Notes: generated by a model not told the origin, from the sequence alone. 64,000 bases of DNA from an uncultured Flavobacteriaceae bacterium (GCA_947500435.1 CANMRV010000003.1:417271-481270), one strand, 5' to 3'; positions 27,430 through 36,870 are shown, counted from the first letter of the stretch. A program made the numbers and translations.

Positions 27430-29829
27430 ATGTTTAAAAACTATCTGAAAATTGCATGGAGGAATATCCTAAAAAATAAAGGAATGTTCTCTATTAACAT
27501 TGTTGGGCTTGGTATAGGTATTGCTTCTTGCTTGGTTATTACACTTTATGTGATTGATGAACTGAGTTATGACAAATACAATAAAAAGGCCGATGAAATT
27601 GTAAACGTTGTATTCAGGGCTAAAATCAATGGGGAAGAAATAAAAGAAGGTGCTGTAATGGCACCTGTTGGAGAAACCTTAAAACAAGAATTTCCCGAAG
27701 TTCTAGATGCAACTCGAATTCGAAGTATTGGAATGCCTAAGGTCACAGTCGAGAACCAATCCTATCGTGATAATAAATTCGCTTTTGTAGATGCTAATTT
27801 TTTCAATGTTTTCACGCTTCCGATTATAGAGGGGAATCCAAGGTCTGCTCTTCAAGAACCTAATACTGCTGTGATTACCAAAGCGGAATCTGAAAAGTTT
27901 TTTGGTGTTGGGGATGCTATAGGTAAATCATTCTTTTTAGAGGGGCAGGAACAGCCATTTAGAGTAACAGGAATCATTGAAGAAGTGCCTCAAAATTCAC
28001 ACTTTCATTTTGATATTTTTGCCTCTATTGAGGGGCTTGATGAGGCTAAAAGCACATCATGGTTCGGTGGTGATTTCTTTACCTACCTATTATTAAAAAA
28101 AGGTAGCAATTATAAAGATTTAGAATCAAAGCTAGCCCATCTTCCTGAAAAATATATGGGTCCTATGATGCAGGAGGCAATGGGCGTTTCCTTTGATGAT
28201 TTTACCAAAGAAAATAAACTAGGATTTCGGGTTTTTCCACTAACCGATATTCATTTATACTCTGACAACTCGCCTTACAGCCAATTAGAACAGGGTGGCG
28301 ATATTAAGTATGTCTATATTTTTAGTGCTATTGCCCTTTTTATGTTGCTGATTGCTTGTATTAATTTTATGAACCTCTCTACGGCTACCGCTGCAAAAAG
28401 AGCTAAGGAAGTAGGTATACGAAAAGTCTTGGGCTCAAATAAAAACCAATTACTATATCAATTTCTGTCTGAATCTTTTATTGCCACCTTAATTGCTATG
28501 TTATTCGCAGCTATTTTGGTAATTGTTTCGCTGCCCTATTACAATGAATTATCTGGGAAAGAACTACAACTCGATTTCCTCTGGGAGCCCTTTGTTGTAT
28601 TAGCACTACTGCTTTTAACTTTTTTCATCAGTCTTCTGGCAGGAGGTTATCCTGCTTTCTTTTTGTCATCCTTCAAACCGATTACAGCATTGAAAAATAA
28701 ATTCATAGGAGGAAATAATAATAAAGGTGTTCGTAGTGGTTTGGTAGTATTTCAGTTTGTCGTTTCTGCGGGATTGATATTGGCGACATTGGTTGTGAAC
28801 CAGCAAATGCAGTATATCCAAAATAAGGATATCGGTTATGAAAGAGAGCAATTATTGGTGCTCCGAGATGCATATTTATTAGGAAACGATAGAGATGTAC
28901 TTAAAAATGAACTACTCAAGAACCCTAAAGTTACTTCGATTACGAACTCGGCTTCTATTCCTGCAGGAAGTACTGATAATTACATGTCGCAAGTCTATGT
29001 TGATGGAGAGTTTAGTAGACGAATGCCTGTGTATAACATCGATGAAAACTATATTCAGACTATGGGTATGGAATTGGTCGCAGGGCGAAATTTTTCAAAG
29101 CAGTTTGGTACCGATTCCACAAACGTGATTATCAATCAAACAGCGGCAAAAGTTTTGGGCTTTGGTAATGATGCCATAGGCAAAATAGTAACCGATGGCG
29201 GTGGAGACCATAAAGTAGTAGGTGTTGTGAAAGACTTTCATTTCAAATCGCTTCACCAATCTATCGACCCACTGTTTTTGTTTTACAGGCCTTTTGGTGG
29301 ACTTATCATCAAAGCAAATTCAGCAGATATGTCAGGTCTGATTGCTGATGCCAATACCCTTTGGAATGGTTTTGGGAGCGATGAAACCTTTGGTTACACT
29401 TTATTAGATGATTCATATCGTCAGACCTATGTTGCCGAACAAAAGATGGGAACTGTATTGAACGTCTTTGCGCTATTGACCATTTTGGTCGCCTGTTTAG
29501 GACTATTCGGACTGGTAACCTTTACTGCCGAACAACGGTTTAAGGAAATTGGTATCCGAAAGGTTTTGGGCTCATCAGTAACGGAGATTATGACCATGCT
29601 TTCCAAAGATTTTTTAAAACTAATTTTTATTTCATTTTTTATCGCTTTCCCCCTAGGATATTACTTAATGAAAAAATGGCTCGAAAGTTTTGCATATCGA
29701 ATAGAAATGCAATGGTGGTTGTTTGTTTTGGCTGCGTTGGCAACGCTGTTGATCGCTTTGGGAACGATAGGCTGGAAAAGTTTTAAGGCCGCGACGATGA
29801 ACCCTATCAAAGCTTTGAAAGATGAATAA
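27430..29829 (+). CDS. FtsX/MacB-type fused ABC permease 10
   Basis: A 799-residue paralogue. The open frame extends 12 codons upstream (from 27394), but the start at 27430 gives the family N-terminus MFKNYLKIAWRNILKNK and removes codons that lie in a repeat, so it is preferred. Coupling motifs are RAKEVGIRKVLGSN (after CINFMNLSTATA) and RFKEIGIRKVLGSS. It alone ends in NPIKALKDE instead of NPVKSLRTE, a change at the otherwise near-invariant tail. The second periplasmic domain contains a GGGDHK loop. Confidence 0.9.
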   Translation: MFKNYLKIAWRNILKNKGMFSINIVGLGIGIASCLVITLYVIDELSYDKYNKKADEIVNVVFRAKINGEEIKEGAVMAPVGETLKQEFPEVLDATRIRSIGMPKVTVENQSYRDNKFAFVDANFFNVFTLPIIEGNPRSALQEPNTAVITKAESEKFFGVGDAIGKSFFLEGQEQPFRVTGIIEEVPQNSHFHFDIFASIEGLDEAKSTSWFGGDFFTYLLLKKGSNYKDLESKLAHLPEKYMGPMMQEAMGVSFDDFTKENKLGFRVFPLTDIHLYSDNSPYSQLEQGGDIKYVYIFSAIALFMLLIACINFMNLSTATAAKRAKEVGIRKVLGSNKNQLLYQFLSESFIATLIAMLFAAILVIVSLPYYNELSGKELQLDFLWEPFVVLALLLLTFFISLLAGGYPAFFLSSFKPITALKNKFIGGNNNKGVRSGLVVFQFVVSAGLILATLVVNQQMQYIQNKDIGYEREQLLVLRDAYLLGNDRDVLKNELLKNPKVTSITNSASIPAGSTDNYMSQVYVDGEFSRRMPVYNIDENYIQTMGMELVAGRNFSKQFGTDSTNVIINQTAAKVLGFGNDAIGKIVTDGGGDHKVVGVVKDFHFKSLHQSIDPLFLFYRPFGGLIIKANSADMSGLIADANTLWNGFGSDETFGYTLLDDSYRQTYVAEQKMGTVLNVFALLTILVACLGLFGLVTFTAEQRFKEIGIRKVLGSSVTEIMTMLSKDFLKLIFISFFIAFPLGYYLMKKWLESFAYRIEMQWWLFVLAALATLLIALGTIGWKSFKAATMNPIKALKDE

Positions 29830-29854
29830 TAAAAGCTGATTAAATACGAGGACC

Positions 29855-32215
29855 ATGTTCAAAAATTATTTAAAAATCGCTTGGAGAAATTTACTTCGAA
29901 ATAAGAGTTTTTCGGTGTTAAATATCGTAGGTCTTTCTATAGGGTTGACGGTTACAGCGCTTATTATTATGTGGATAAACTTTGACGTTGGCATTGATCA
30001 ATTTCATGATAAAAAAGATCGTATTTACGAAGTTTATAACCAATACCCTGTAGATGGTGAAATATGGACCTGGAATTCAACGCCTAAAATAATGGCTCCC
30101 ACCATAAAAAAGGACTACCCAGAAGTAGAAAGTGTTTCTAGGTTTAATTATGATGACACATTCTTATTTTCAGTAGAAGATAAACGAATGAAATCAACAG
30201 GTACCATTGTTGATCCTGACTTTTTAAATATATTTAGTTTTCCACTTGTAGAAGGTAGCATTGCATCAGCTTTAGAGGGAGTAAATTCCATAGTGATTAC
30301 AGAAACTTTTGCTAAAAAATTGTTTGGTGATAAAGCAGCAATGGGGAAAATAGTAAAAGTTGATAATGCAGATATTTTTAAGGTAACAGGAATATTAAAA
30401 GACCTGCCAAACAATACGGGTTTCAACTTCGAATTTTTAATGCCCTGGGCCTATGCTCACCAGAGAGGGTGGAATAACCAACATTGGGGTAATAACTCAA
30501 TCGCAACCTATGTCTTACTAAAAGAAGGGACAGACTATACTGCATTTTCAAAAAAAATAAAGAATTTGCGCGAGCGATATGATAAGGATGCTCCAGAAAC
30601 GGTTACTTACTTATATCCTTGGTCAAGGTATTGGTTGTATTCGGAATTTGAAAATGGGGAAGAAGTCGGTGGCAGAATTATTTTGATTCGAATGTTCGGT
30701 ATTATCGCTGCGATTATTTTGCTCCTAGCCTGTATCAATTTTATGAATTTAAGCACCGCGAGAAGTGAAAAACGGGCAAAAGAGGTGGGTATACGCAAGG
30801 TTGTTGGAGCAAGAAAAGGGGCACTTATTGCTCAGTTTTTAGGGGAGTCGATATTGATTTCATTCATAGCTGCAGCTTTAGCATTGGTTTTACTACTACT
30901 TGTTTTACCTTATTTTGGTGAATTGGTGCAACGACCACTGTCATTAGATATGACGAATACACCATTTTGGATTACAGGGGTGATTGTGGTTCTTTTTACG
31001 GGAGTTTTAGCAGGTAGTTACCCTGCTTTGTACTTATCTGGTTTCAAACCTTCAGCCGTCTTAAAAGGGACCTTTAAAAAAATAAATTCTCCGATTACAC
31101 CGAGAAAAGTATTGGTAGTATTACAGTTTTCAGTCGCCATCATTTTAATTACCGCAAGTATTATTGTAACGCAACAATTGCAAAAAGTTCAAGATAGGCA
31201 AAGTGGCTATTCAAAGAATAATTTAATTTATTCTATGGTAGAAGGTGATGTTGGAAAGAACTATACACTTATAAAAAATGAGTTGTTGGCCTCTGGTGTT
31301 GTGGAATCTATAACAAAAACCAGCTCTCCTATTACAGAAGGTTGGAGTAATTCGTGGGGTTATGAGTGGAAAGGAAAAGATGTAGATGATAAAACTACAA
31401 TTCAAAGGTTCAATGCCGATGATGCGATTGCGAAAACTACAGGTATGGAGATAATTGCAGGCCGCGATTTTGATTTAGGTAAGTACCCAACAGATTCAAC
31501 AGCAGCAATAATTAATGAATCGGCAGCGAAACTGATGAATTTTGAAGAACCTATTGGTCAAGTAGTTAGGGATAATGGTGTAGATTGGCGTATAGTTGGT
31601 GTTGTTAAAGATTTCATCTTAGATTCTCCGTTTCAAAAAATAGATCCAATGGTTATTGCGGGAGCAAAGTTTGCCCACAATGTAATCCATATTAAATTCA
31701 AAAAGAAAGCCGCTACTTCAGAAAGTCTTGCACAGACTGAGGCTGTTTTTCGAAAATATAATCCGGAGTATCCTTTCAATTATGAATTCGTAGATCAAAA
31801 GTATGCCAAGAAGTTTAACAGTGAAAAAAGAACAGCACAGCTCATAAACCTATTTACACTGCTCACAATTTTTATTTCCTGTTTAGGCCTATTCGGGCTA
31901 GCTAGTTATATGGCCGAAAGCAGAATTAAGGAAATCGGAATCCGAAAAGTACTTGGTGCATCAGTGAGAAGTATAGCAACTCTTCTCTCGAAGGATTTCT
32001 TAAAATTGGTCTTGATAGCTATAGTATTGGCAGTACCTGTATCATGGTATTTCATGAGCAAATGGCTTGAAGATTTTGCATATAGAATAACTATTTCATG
32101 GTGGACTTTCGCCCTTGCTGGAATTGCAGCTCTTGCCATTGCCTTATTAACTGTAAGCTATCAGGCTATTAAAGCCGCGATTGTGAATCCTGTAAAGAGT
32201 TTGCGAACGGAATAA
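29855..32215 (+). CDS. FtsX/MacB-type fused ABC permease 11
   Basis: A 786-residue paralogue, the shortest, and the third member of the permease 3/5/11 subgroup: WGNNSIATYVLL in the first periplasmic domain, FENGEEVGGRI before TM2, then CINFMNLSTARSEKRAKEVGIRKVVGAR. The second coupling motif is RIKEIGIRKVLGAS after ASYMAES. Its tail is NPVKSLRTE. It is far from permeases 3 and 5 in the array, which implies old block duplication or rearrangement. It has no CATCAATC leader; the spacer is only 25 bases. Confidence 0.92.
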   Translation: MFKNYLKIAWRNLLRNKSFSVLNIVGLSIGLTVTALIIMWINFDVGIDQFHDKKDRIYEVYNQYPVDGEIWTWNSTPKIMAPTIKKDYPEVESVSRFNYDDTFLFSVEDKRMKSTGTIVDPDFLNIFSFPLVEGSIASALEGVNSIVITETFAKKLFGDKAAMGKIVKVDNADIFKVTGILKDLPNNTGFNFEFLMPWAYAHQRGWNNQHWGNNSIATYVLLKEGTDYTAFSKKIKNLRERYDKDAPETVTYLYPWSRYWLYSEFENGEEVGGRIILIRMFGIIAAIILLLACINFMNLSTARSEKRAKEVGIRKVVGARKGALIAQFLGESILISFIAAALALVLLLLVLPYFGELVQRPLSLDMTNTPFWITGVIVVLFTGVLAGSYPALYLSGFKPSAVLKGTFKKINSPITPRKVLVVLQFSVAIILITASIIVTQQLQKVQDRQSGYSKNNLIYSMVEGDVGKNYTLIKNELLASGVVESITKTSSPITEGWSNSWGYEWKGKDVDDKTTIQRFNADDAIAKTTGMEIIAGRDFDLGKYPTDSTAAIINESAAKLMNFEEPIGQVVRDNGVDWRIVGVVKDFILDSPFQKIDPMVIAGAKFAHNVIHIKFKKKAATSESLAQTEAVFRKYNPEYPFNYEFVDQKYAKKFNSEKRTAQLINLFTLLTIFISCLGLFGLASYMAESRIKEIGIRKVLGASVRSIATLLSKDFLKLVLIAIVLAVPVSWYFMSKWLEDFAYRITISWWTFALAGIAALAIALLTVSYQAIKAAIVNPVKSLRTE

Positions 32216-32243
32216 AGAATCATTTGGAAAAAGGACGTGAACC

Positions 32244-34691
32244 ATGTTTAAAAATCATCTAAAAATAGCTTTTCGGTCAATTTGGAAACAGAAGTTTTTT
32301 TCTCTTATAAAAATCAGCAGTCTTGCGATTGGACTTAGCGCTTCTTTTGTCATTGGCTTAATGGTCTATTATGATATGACCTTTGACAAGTTTCATGTTG
32401 ATAGCGATAAGATCTATAGGGTAACAACAGAGTTCACGACTCCCGAGGGTAAGTTTTATAATCCGGGGGTAACGGTTCCGTTGGCTAATTCTTTGAAAGA
32501 AGGTACCCCAGGTCTGGATGTCGTTGCTCCTTTATTTTTGACTTATCCTTTGAATGTTAGAAATACTGAAACTGATAAACTGTTCAAGAGTCCAAAATAT
32601 GTGGTATATGCAGATAGCGCTTATTTTAAGGTATTCAAATATCAGTGGATTTCAGGTACTATGGAAAACATATTGGCGAATCCAAATGAAGTGGTTTTAA
32701 CCGAAAATAGGGCTAAGAAATATTTTCCAGATGTATCTATCGAAGATATTGTAGGTAGAACTTTGATTTACAATGATAGCGTTCCATTAAAAGTTACCGG
32801 GATAGTTACAAATTTTAAACAACGTACAGACATTATTTTTGAGGAATTTATTTCTCTTAAAACGGCTGGTAACTTGGATCAGGCAGACATGTTGCGAAAC
32901 CCACAATGGGGCAGCACAAGTTCTGCTTCTCAACTCTTCTTGATGTTAGCAGATAAAACAAACGTCTCGGTGATACAAACCGAATTGGATAAAATTGTCA
33001 AAGAACATGAAGATCCTGAAACAGTTGCTTTCGGTCAAGAAAGGCGGTTTCATTTGCAACCACTGGCGGATATGCATTTCAACCCAAACTATAATACGTT
33101 TGATTTTAGCACAAGTCGTGCAAGCAAATCGGTTCTAATAAGTTTAGCCTGTATCGCCCTGTTTTTACTCTTATTAGGCTGTATTAATTTTATAAACCTA
33201 AATACTGCACAAGCAACGCAAAGAGCAAAGGAGATTGGTATTCGAAAAACATTGGGAAGTTCTAAAAAACAACTTATTTTTCAGTTCTTGGGCGAGACAT
33301 TTGTTCTTACTTTAATTGCTGGCATTTTTTCATTGATGCTTTCCTTCTGGTTGCTAAGAATATTTTCAGATTTTGTTCCACTAGGTTTAAGCTTTGAAAT
33401 CTTTTCAGAACCAATTGTTACAACCCTGATTTTGGCCCTGCTTTTAATCGTAACTTTTCTATCTGGATTTTATCCGGCGCTTGTATTGTCCCATTTTAAA
33501 CCAGTATCAGTTCTTAAGAATCAAGTCCTGTTTAAAAGTGACAAATCAACATTAAGAAAATACCTGACTATCTTTCAATTTGCTATTGCTCAAGTGTTTA
33601 TCATAGGGACTTTATTGGTAGCAAAGCAATTGAATTTTCTAATGACCCAAGATATGGGAATCAGAACGGAGGCCTTGGCCAGTTTGCAAACGCCATGGCA
33701 TCAGCAATCCATAGATAAAAGAGTTCGCTTGTTAGAAGAAATAGAATCCTTTCCTGGCGTAAAAGCGGTCAGCTTGAGCAGCTTCGCACCGGCATCATTT
33801 AGTAGCAATTCTTCGCACGTTACCTTTTTGGATAAGGAAAAAGAAATCAATACCGAGCTATACTTTCTTTACGGAGATAAAGACTACTTAAGTCTTTATG
33901 ATATTGAAATTTTGGCTGGCAGAAAACATTTGAACGATACAATTAGGGAATTTATCATCAATGAGACTTACCTAAAGCTCCTTGGTTTTCAAAACCCTCA
34001 TGAAGCAATAGGTAAAACTCTTAAAATGAGTGACGAATCTTATCCTATTGTTGGTGTTATGGAGGATTTTAATCAGCGGTCTTTGAAAACGGCTATTGAA
34101 CCTATGGCCTTTGCAGGCGATTGGTATCGTAAAGAACGTTCAAGGTTCAATACCATTCATTTTGCCTTAGATGCAGGGAATTCCCAAAACTGGACTCCGA
34201 CAATTACGCAGATAGAGAAAGCATGGGCGGATGTATACCCTGACTCGGATATTGATATAAGTTTTATGGATGATACGGTCAAACGATTTTATGAACAAGA
34301 AAGAAAAACTTCGGTGCTTTTGAATTGGGCTACAGGGCTCTCCATACTTATTAGTTGTCTTGGTCTATTGGGGTTAGTTGTATATACTACTGAAAGGAGA
34401 ACCAAAGAAATAGGAATTCGAAAAGTACTTGGCGCATCGCTATCACAACTCAACTTATTATTATGCAAAGAATTTTTACTTTTAGTAGGAATTGCGTTTT
34501 TGATTGCCATCCCTTTTGCCTGGTATGGACTAAATTATTGGCTACAAGATTTTGCATATAGGACAGAAATGAGTTGGTGGATATTTGTTTTAAGTGGAAT
34601 CGCAATGCTCATCATAGCTTTCATTATAATGAGCGTAAGAACAATTTCTAAGGCCAATGCTAATCCGGTAAAAAGTTTACGAACAGAATAA
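32244..34691 (+). CDS. FtsX/MacB-type fused ABC permease 12
   Basis: An 815-residue paralogue, the longest and last, beginning MFKNHLKIAFRSIWKQK and ending NPVKSLRTE. Coupling motifs are RAKEIGIRKTLGSSKK after GCINFINLNTAQA and RTKEIGIRKVLGAS after VYTTER. TM1 is preceded by LIKISSLAIGL instead of LIN(I/V)GLAIG. Only 12 bases separate it from the second ATPase gene, so this permease is the most likely dedicated partner of that ATPase. Confidence 0.92.
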   Translation: MFKNHLKIAFRSIWKQKFFSLIKISSLAIGLSASFVIGLMVYYDMTFDKFHVDSDKIYRVTTEFTTPEGKFYNPGVTVPLANSLKEGTPGLDVVAPLFLTYPLNVRNTETDKLFKSPKYVVYADSAYFKVFKYQWISGTMENILANPNEVVLTENRAKKYFPDVSIEDIVGRTLIYNDSVPLKVTGIVTNFKQRTDIIFEEFISLKTAGNLDQADMLRNPQWGSTSSASQLFLMLADKTNVSVIQTELDKIVKEHEDPETVAFGQERRFHLQPLADMHFNPNYNTFDFSTSRASKSVLISLACIALFLLLLGCINFINLNTAQATQRAKEIGIRKTLGSSKKQLIFQFLGETFVLTLIAGIFSLMLSFWLLRIFSDFVPLGLSFEIFSEPIVTTLILALLLIVTFLSGFYPALVLSHFKPVSVLKNQVLFKSDKSTLRKYLTIFQFAIAQVFIIGTLLVAKQLNFLMTQDMGIRTEALASLQTPWHQQSIDKRVRLLEEIESFPGVKAVSLSSFAPASFSSNSSHVTFLDKEKEINTELYFLYGDKDYLSLYDIEILAGRKHLNDTIREFIINETYLKLLGFQNPHEAIGKTLKMSDESYPIVGVMEDFNQRSLKTAIEPMAFAGDWYRKERSRFNTIHFALDAGNSQNWTPTITQIEKAWADVYPDSDIDISFMDDTVKRFYEQERKTSVLLNWATGLSILISCLGLLGLVVYTTERRTKEIGIRKVLGASLSQLNLLLCKEFLLLVGIAFLIAIPFAWYGLNYWLQDFAYRTEMSWWIFVLSGIAMLIIAFIIMSVRTISKANANPVKSLRTE

Positions 34692-34703
34692 ATAAGAAGA
34701 AAT

Positions 34704-35369
34704 ATGCTACTACAACTAAACAATATTTTCAAATGGGTCAATTCAGGTGGCCAACGTATTTTTTTACTAAAAGATATCAATCTTGAAGTCGAAGAAGGTG
34801 AATTTATCTCGGTGATGGGCCCATCAGGTTCCGGAAAATCTACTTTACTTAACGTAATAGGAATGCTCGATAATTTTGACGAAGGGGAATATAACTTCTT
34901 GCACGAGTCTGTGCATACCTTAAAAGAAAAACATCGTGCAAATTTATACAAGGAGTATATCGGATTCGTATTTCAATCCTATCATTTATTAGATGATTTG
35001 ACCGTAAAGGAGAATCTGGAAATGCCTTTGCTTTACAAAAAATTCAAAGGCTCTGAACGGAAGGCAATGGTGGCGGACATGTTAGACCGATTTAATATTG
35101 TTGGCAAGAAAGACTTATTTCCTGCCCAACTAAGCGGTGGTCAACAGCAGCTAGTGGGAGTAGCACGTGCTTTAATTGCCAACCCAAAACTCATATTGGC
35201 GGATGAACCAACAGGAAACCTGAACTCTCAACAAAGCGAGGAAATCATGGGGTTATTTAGGAAACTCAATGAAGAAGATGGTGTCACCATTATTCAGGTA
35301 ACTCATTCAGAACAAAATGCAGCCTATGGTTCAAGAGTCATTAACCTTTTGGATGGGAGGCAGGTTTAG
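34704..35369 (+). CDS. ABC transporter ATP-binding protein, atypical signature and D-loop
   Basis: A 221-residue nucleotide-binding subunit closing the array. Walker A is GPSGSGKST (about 39-47) and Walker B LILADEP (about 162-168), with the switch histidine in THSE. The signature reads LSGGQQQLV (Leu in place of the usual Arg after QQQ) and the D-loop NLNS (Asn in place of Asp); the first ATPase has LSGGQQQRV and NLDS. Core catalytic residues remain, so it is probably active with altered dimer communication. It could serve permease 12 alone or the distal half of the array. It lacks the extended C-terminus of the first ATPase. Confidence 0.9.
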   Translation: MLLQLNNIFKWVNSGGQRIFLLKDINLEVEEGEFISVMGPSGSGKSTLLNVIGMLDNFDEGEYNFLHESVHTLKEKHRANLYKEYIGFVFQSYHLLDDLTVKENLEMPLLYKKFKGSERKAMVADMLDRFNIVGKKDLFPAQLSGGQQQLVGVARALIANPKLILADEPTGNLNSQQSEEIMGLFRKLNEEDGVTIIQVTHSEQNAAYGSRVINLLDGRQV

Positions 35370-35446
35370 CATTTCTACCATAAATACGTTCTATTTACCT
35401 ATCTCCGATTTCAATCGCTTCCCTTTAGATTCTCAACGCTAAGGAC

Positions 35447-35454
35447 TATCTTTG
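35447..35454 (+). promoter_or_regulatory. Bacteroidota-type -7 box before mrp
   Basis: TATCTTTG exactly matches TAnnTTTG, the -7 element used by the main sigma factor of Bacteroidota. It lies 22 bases before the ATG of the Mrp gene. A CTTTAG word about 18 bases upstream could be a weak -33 element. It marks the start of a new transcription unit after the export locus. Confidence 0.6.
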
Positions 35455-35476
35455 TTGTTTAGAATGATTTTACATA

Positions 35477-36616
35477 ATGAAGATAGATAAAAAGGAAGTT
35501 CTCAAAGCTTTAGAACAAATTACGGTTCCCGGCGAAGGCCAAAATATGGTCGAGAGGGGAGCTGTAAAAAATATACAGATTTTTGGTGATGAGGTTGAAG
35601 TAGATATTACGATTTCCAACCCTAGTTTGCAGGCACGTAAAAAAACGGAGGTTGAAATCCTTAAGATTATCCACAGGGAGGTTTACGAGAAAGCAAAAAT
35701 CAAAGTGAATTTGAAGGTTGAAGCTGCGGCTGCAAAACCAAAGACCAATGAAATTAAAGGGAAGCCGATTCCCGGAATTCAAAATATTATAGCCGTTGCC
35801 TCCGGAAAGGGGGGCGTTGGAAAATCTACAGTAACTGCTAATTTGGCCGTTACTTTGGCTAAAATGGGCTTTAAAGTTGGTTTGCTAGATGCAGATATAT
35901 ATGGGCCATCGATGCCCATCATGTTCGATGTTGCCCAAGAAAAACCATTGGCAGTAAACGTCAATGGGAAATCGAAAATGAAACCTGTGGAAAGTTATGG
36001 CGTAAAAATGCTTTCCATCGGATTTTTTACACAGCCAAGTCAGGCGGTAATCTGGAGGGGACCTATGGCCTCCAAAGCATTGAATCAAATGATTTTTGAT
36101 GCACATTGGGGCGAACTTGATTTTATGTTGTTAGACTTACCTCCCGGTACGGGAGATATTCATCTGAGTATTATGCAAGCGATGCCCGTAACCGGGGCGG
36201 TAATTGTAAGTACGCCTCAAGAAGTGGCTCTGGCAGATGCGAAAAAAGGAGTGGCAATGTTCCAACAAGATTCCATCAATGTGCCTGTATTGGGTATTGT
36301 TGAGAATATGGCGTATTTTACACCTGAGGAACTTCCTGATAATAAATATTATATCTTCGGAAAAGAAGGTGCTAAGCATCTTGCTGAAGATTTAAAAGTT
36401 CCCTTTTTAGGAGAGATTCCGTTGGTGCAAAGCATTCGAGAAGCAGGGGATGTAGGTAGACCTGCAGCATTACAAATAGCAACTCCGATTGAAGCAGCTT
36501 TTGAAGAGCTGACCAAAAATGTGGTACAAGAAGTGGTTGCGAGAAATAAAAATATACCACCTACGGAAGCAATTAAAATAACAACAATGGCTGGTTGCTC
36601 TGCTGTTAAAAAATAG
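35477..36616 (+). CDS. mrp: Mrp/ApbC (NBP35-type) Fe-S cluster carrier ATPase
   Basis: A 379-residue protein: N-terminal MIP18/DUF59-type domain (about 5-80) and a C-terminal P-loop ATPase with the deviant Walker A GKGGVGKST (110-118), LLDADIYGPSMP, and WRGPMASKAL. It holds and transfers Fe-S clusters in the cytosol. The usual CxxC ligand pair after ENMSYF is absent; here the text is ENMAYFTPEELPDNKYYIFG. The only C-terminal cysteine is in TMAGCSAVKK. I recall the same replacement in other Bacteroidota Mrp proteins, so it is probably a lineage trait. A NifU-type scaffold follows 5 bases later, which supports the Fe-S role. Confidence 0.93.
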   Translation: MKIDKKEVLKALEQITVPGEGQNMVERGAVKNIQIFGDEVEVDITISNPSLQARKKTEVEILKIIHREVYEKAKIKVNLKVEAAAAKPKTNEIKGKPIPGIQNIIAVASGKGGVGKSTVTANLAVTLAKMGFKVGLLDADIYGPSMPIMFDVAQEKPLAVNVNGKSKMKPVESYGVKMLSIGFFTQPSQAVIWRGPMASKALNQMIFDAHWGELDFMLLDLPPGTGDIHLSIMQAMPVTGAVIVSTPQEVALADAKKGVAMFQQDSINVPVLGIVENMAYFTPEELPDNKYYIFGKEGAKHLAEDLKVPFLGEIPLVQSIREAGDVGRPAALQIATPIEAAFEELTKNVVQEVVARNKNIPPTEAIKITTMAGCSAVKK

Positions 36617-36621
36617 TAGTT

Positions 36622-36870
36622 ATGACGACAATGACATCCGAAGAACTAAAAATGAATGTAGAAAAGGCTCTGGAGGAAATTCGACCTTTTTTACAAAGCG
36701 ATGGAGGAGATATCACCTTGGTATCAATCGATAATGAAAATTCAGTAAAAGTACGTTTAGAAGGTGCTTGTGTGGGTTGCACTGTAAATCAGATGACCTT
36801 AAAAAGTGGGGTAGAAATGACAATAAAAAAGTATGCTCCACAAATTGAGGAAGTCATTAACCTTTCATAA
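36622..36870 (+). CDS. NifU C-terminal domain Fe-S scaffold protein
   Basis: An 82-residue protein consisting of a single Nfu domain. The cluster-binding CVGC (Cys50 and Cys53) lies in the standard context LEGACVGCTVNQMTLKSGVE. Two such proteins together bind a [4Fe-4S] cluster and pass it to target enzymes. It is translationally close to the Mrp gene upstream (5-base gap), so the two likely work as scaffold and carrier. The length is that of a stand-alone Nfu domain. The start is the first ATG; an internal ATG four codons on is also possible. Confidence 0.93.
   Translation: MTTMTSEELKMNVEKALEEIRPFLQSDGGDITLVSIDNENSVKVRLEGACVGCTVNQMTLKSGVEMTIKKYAPQIEEVINLS

Noticed and set aside
4511..34691. 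Whether the permease array is an assembly artefact or contains pseudogenes
   Set aside because: All twelve frames are intact, differ along their whole length and have distinct spacers, which collapsed or duplicated assembly would not produce.
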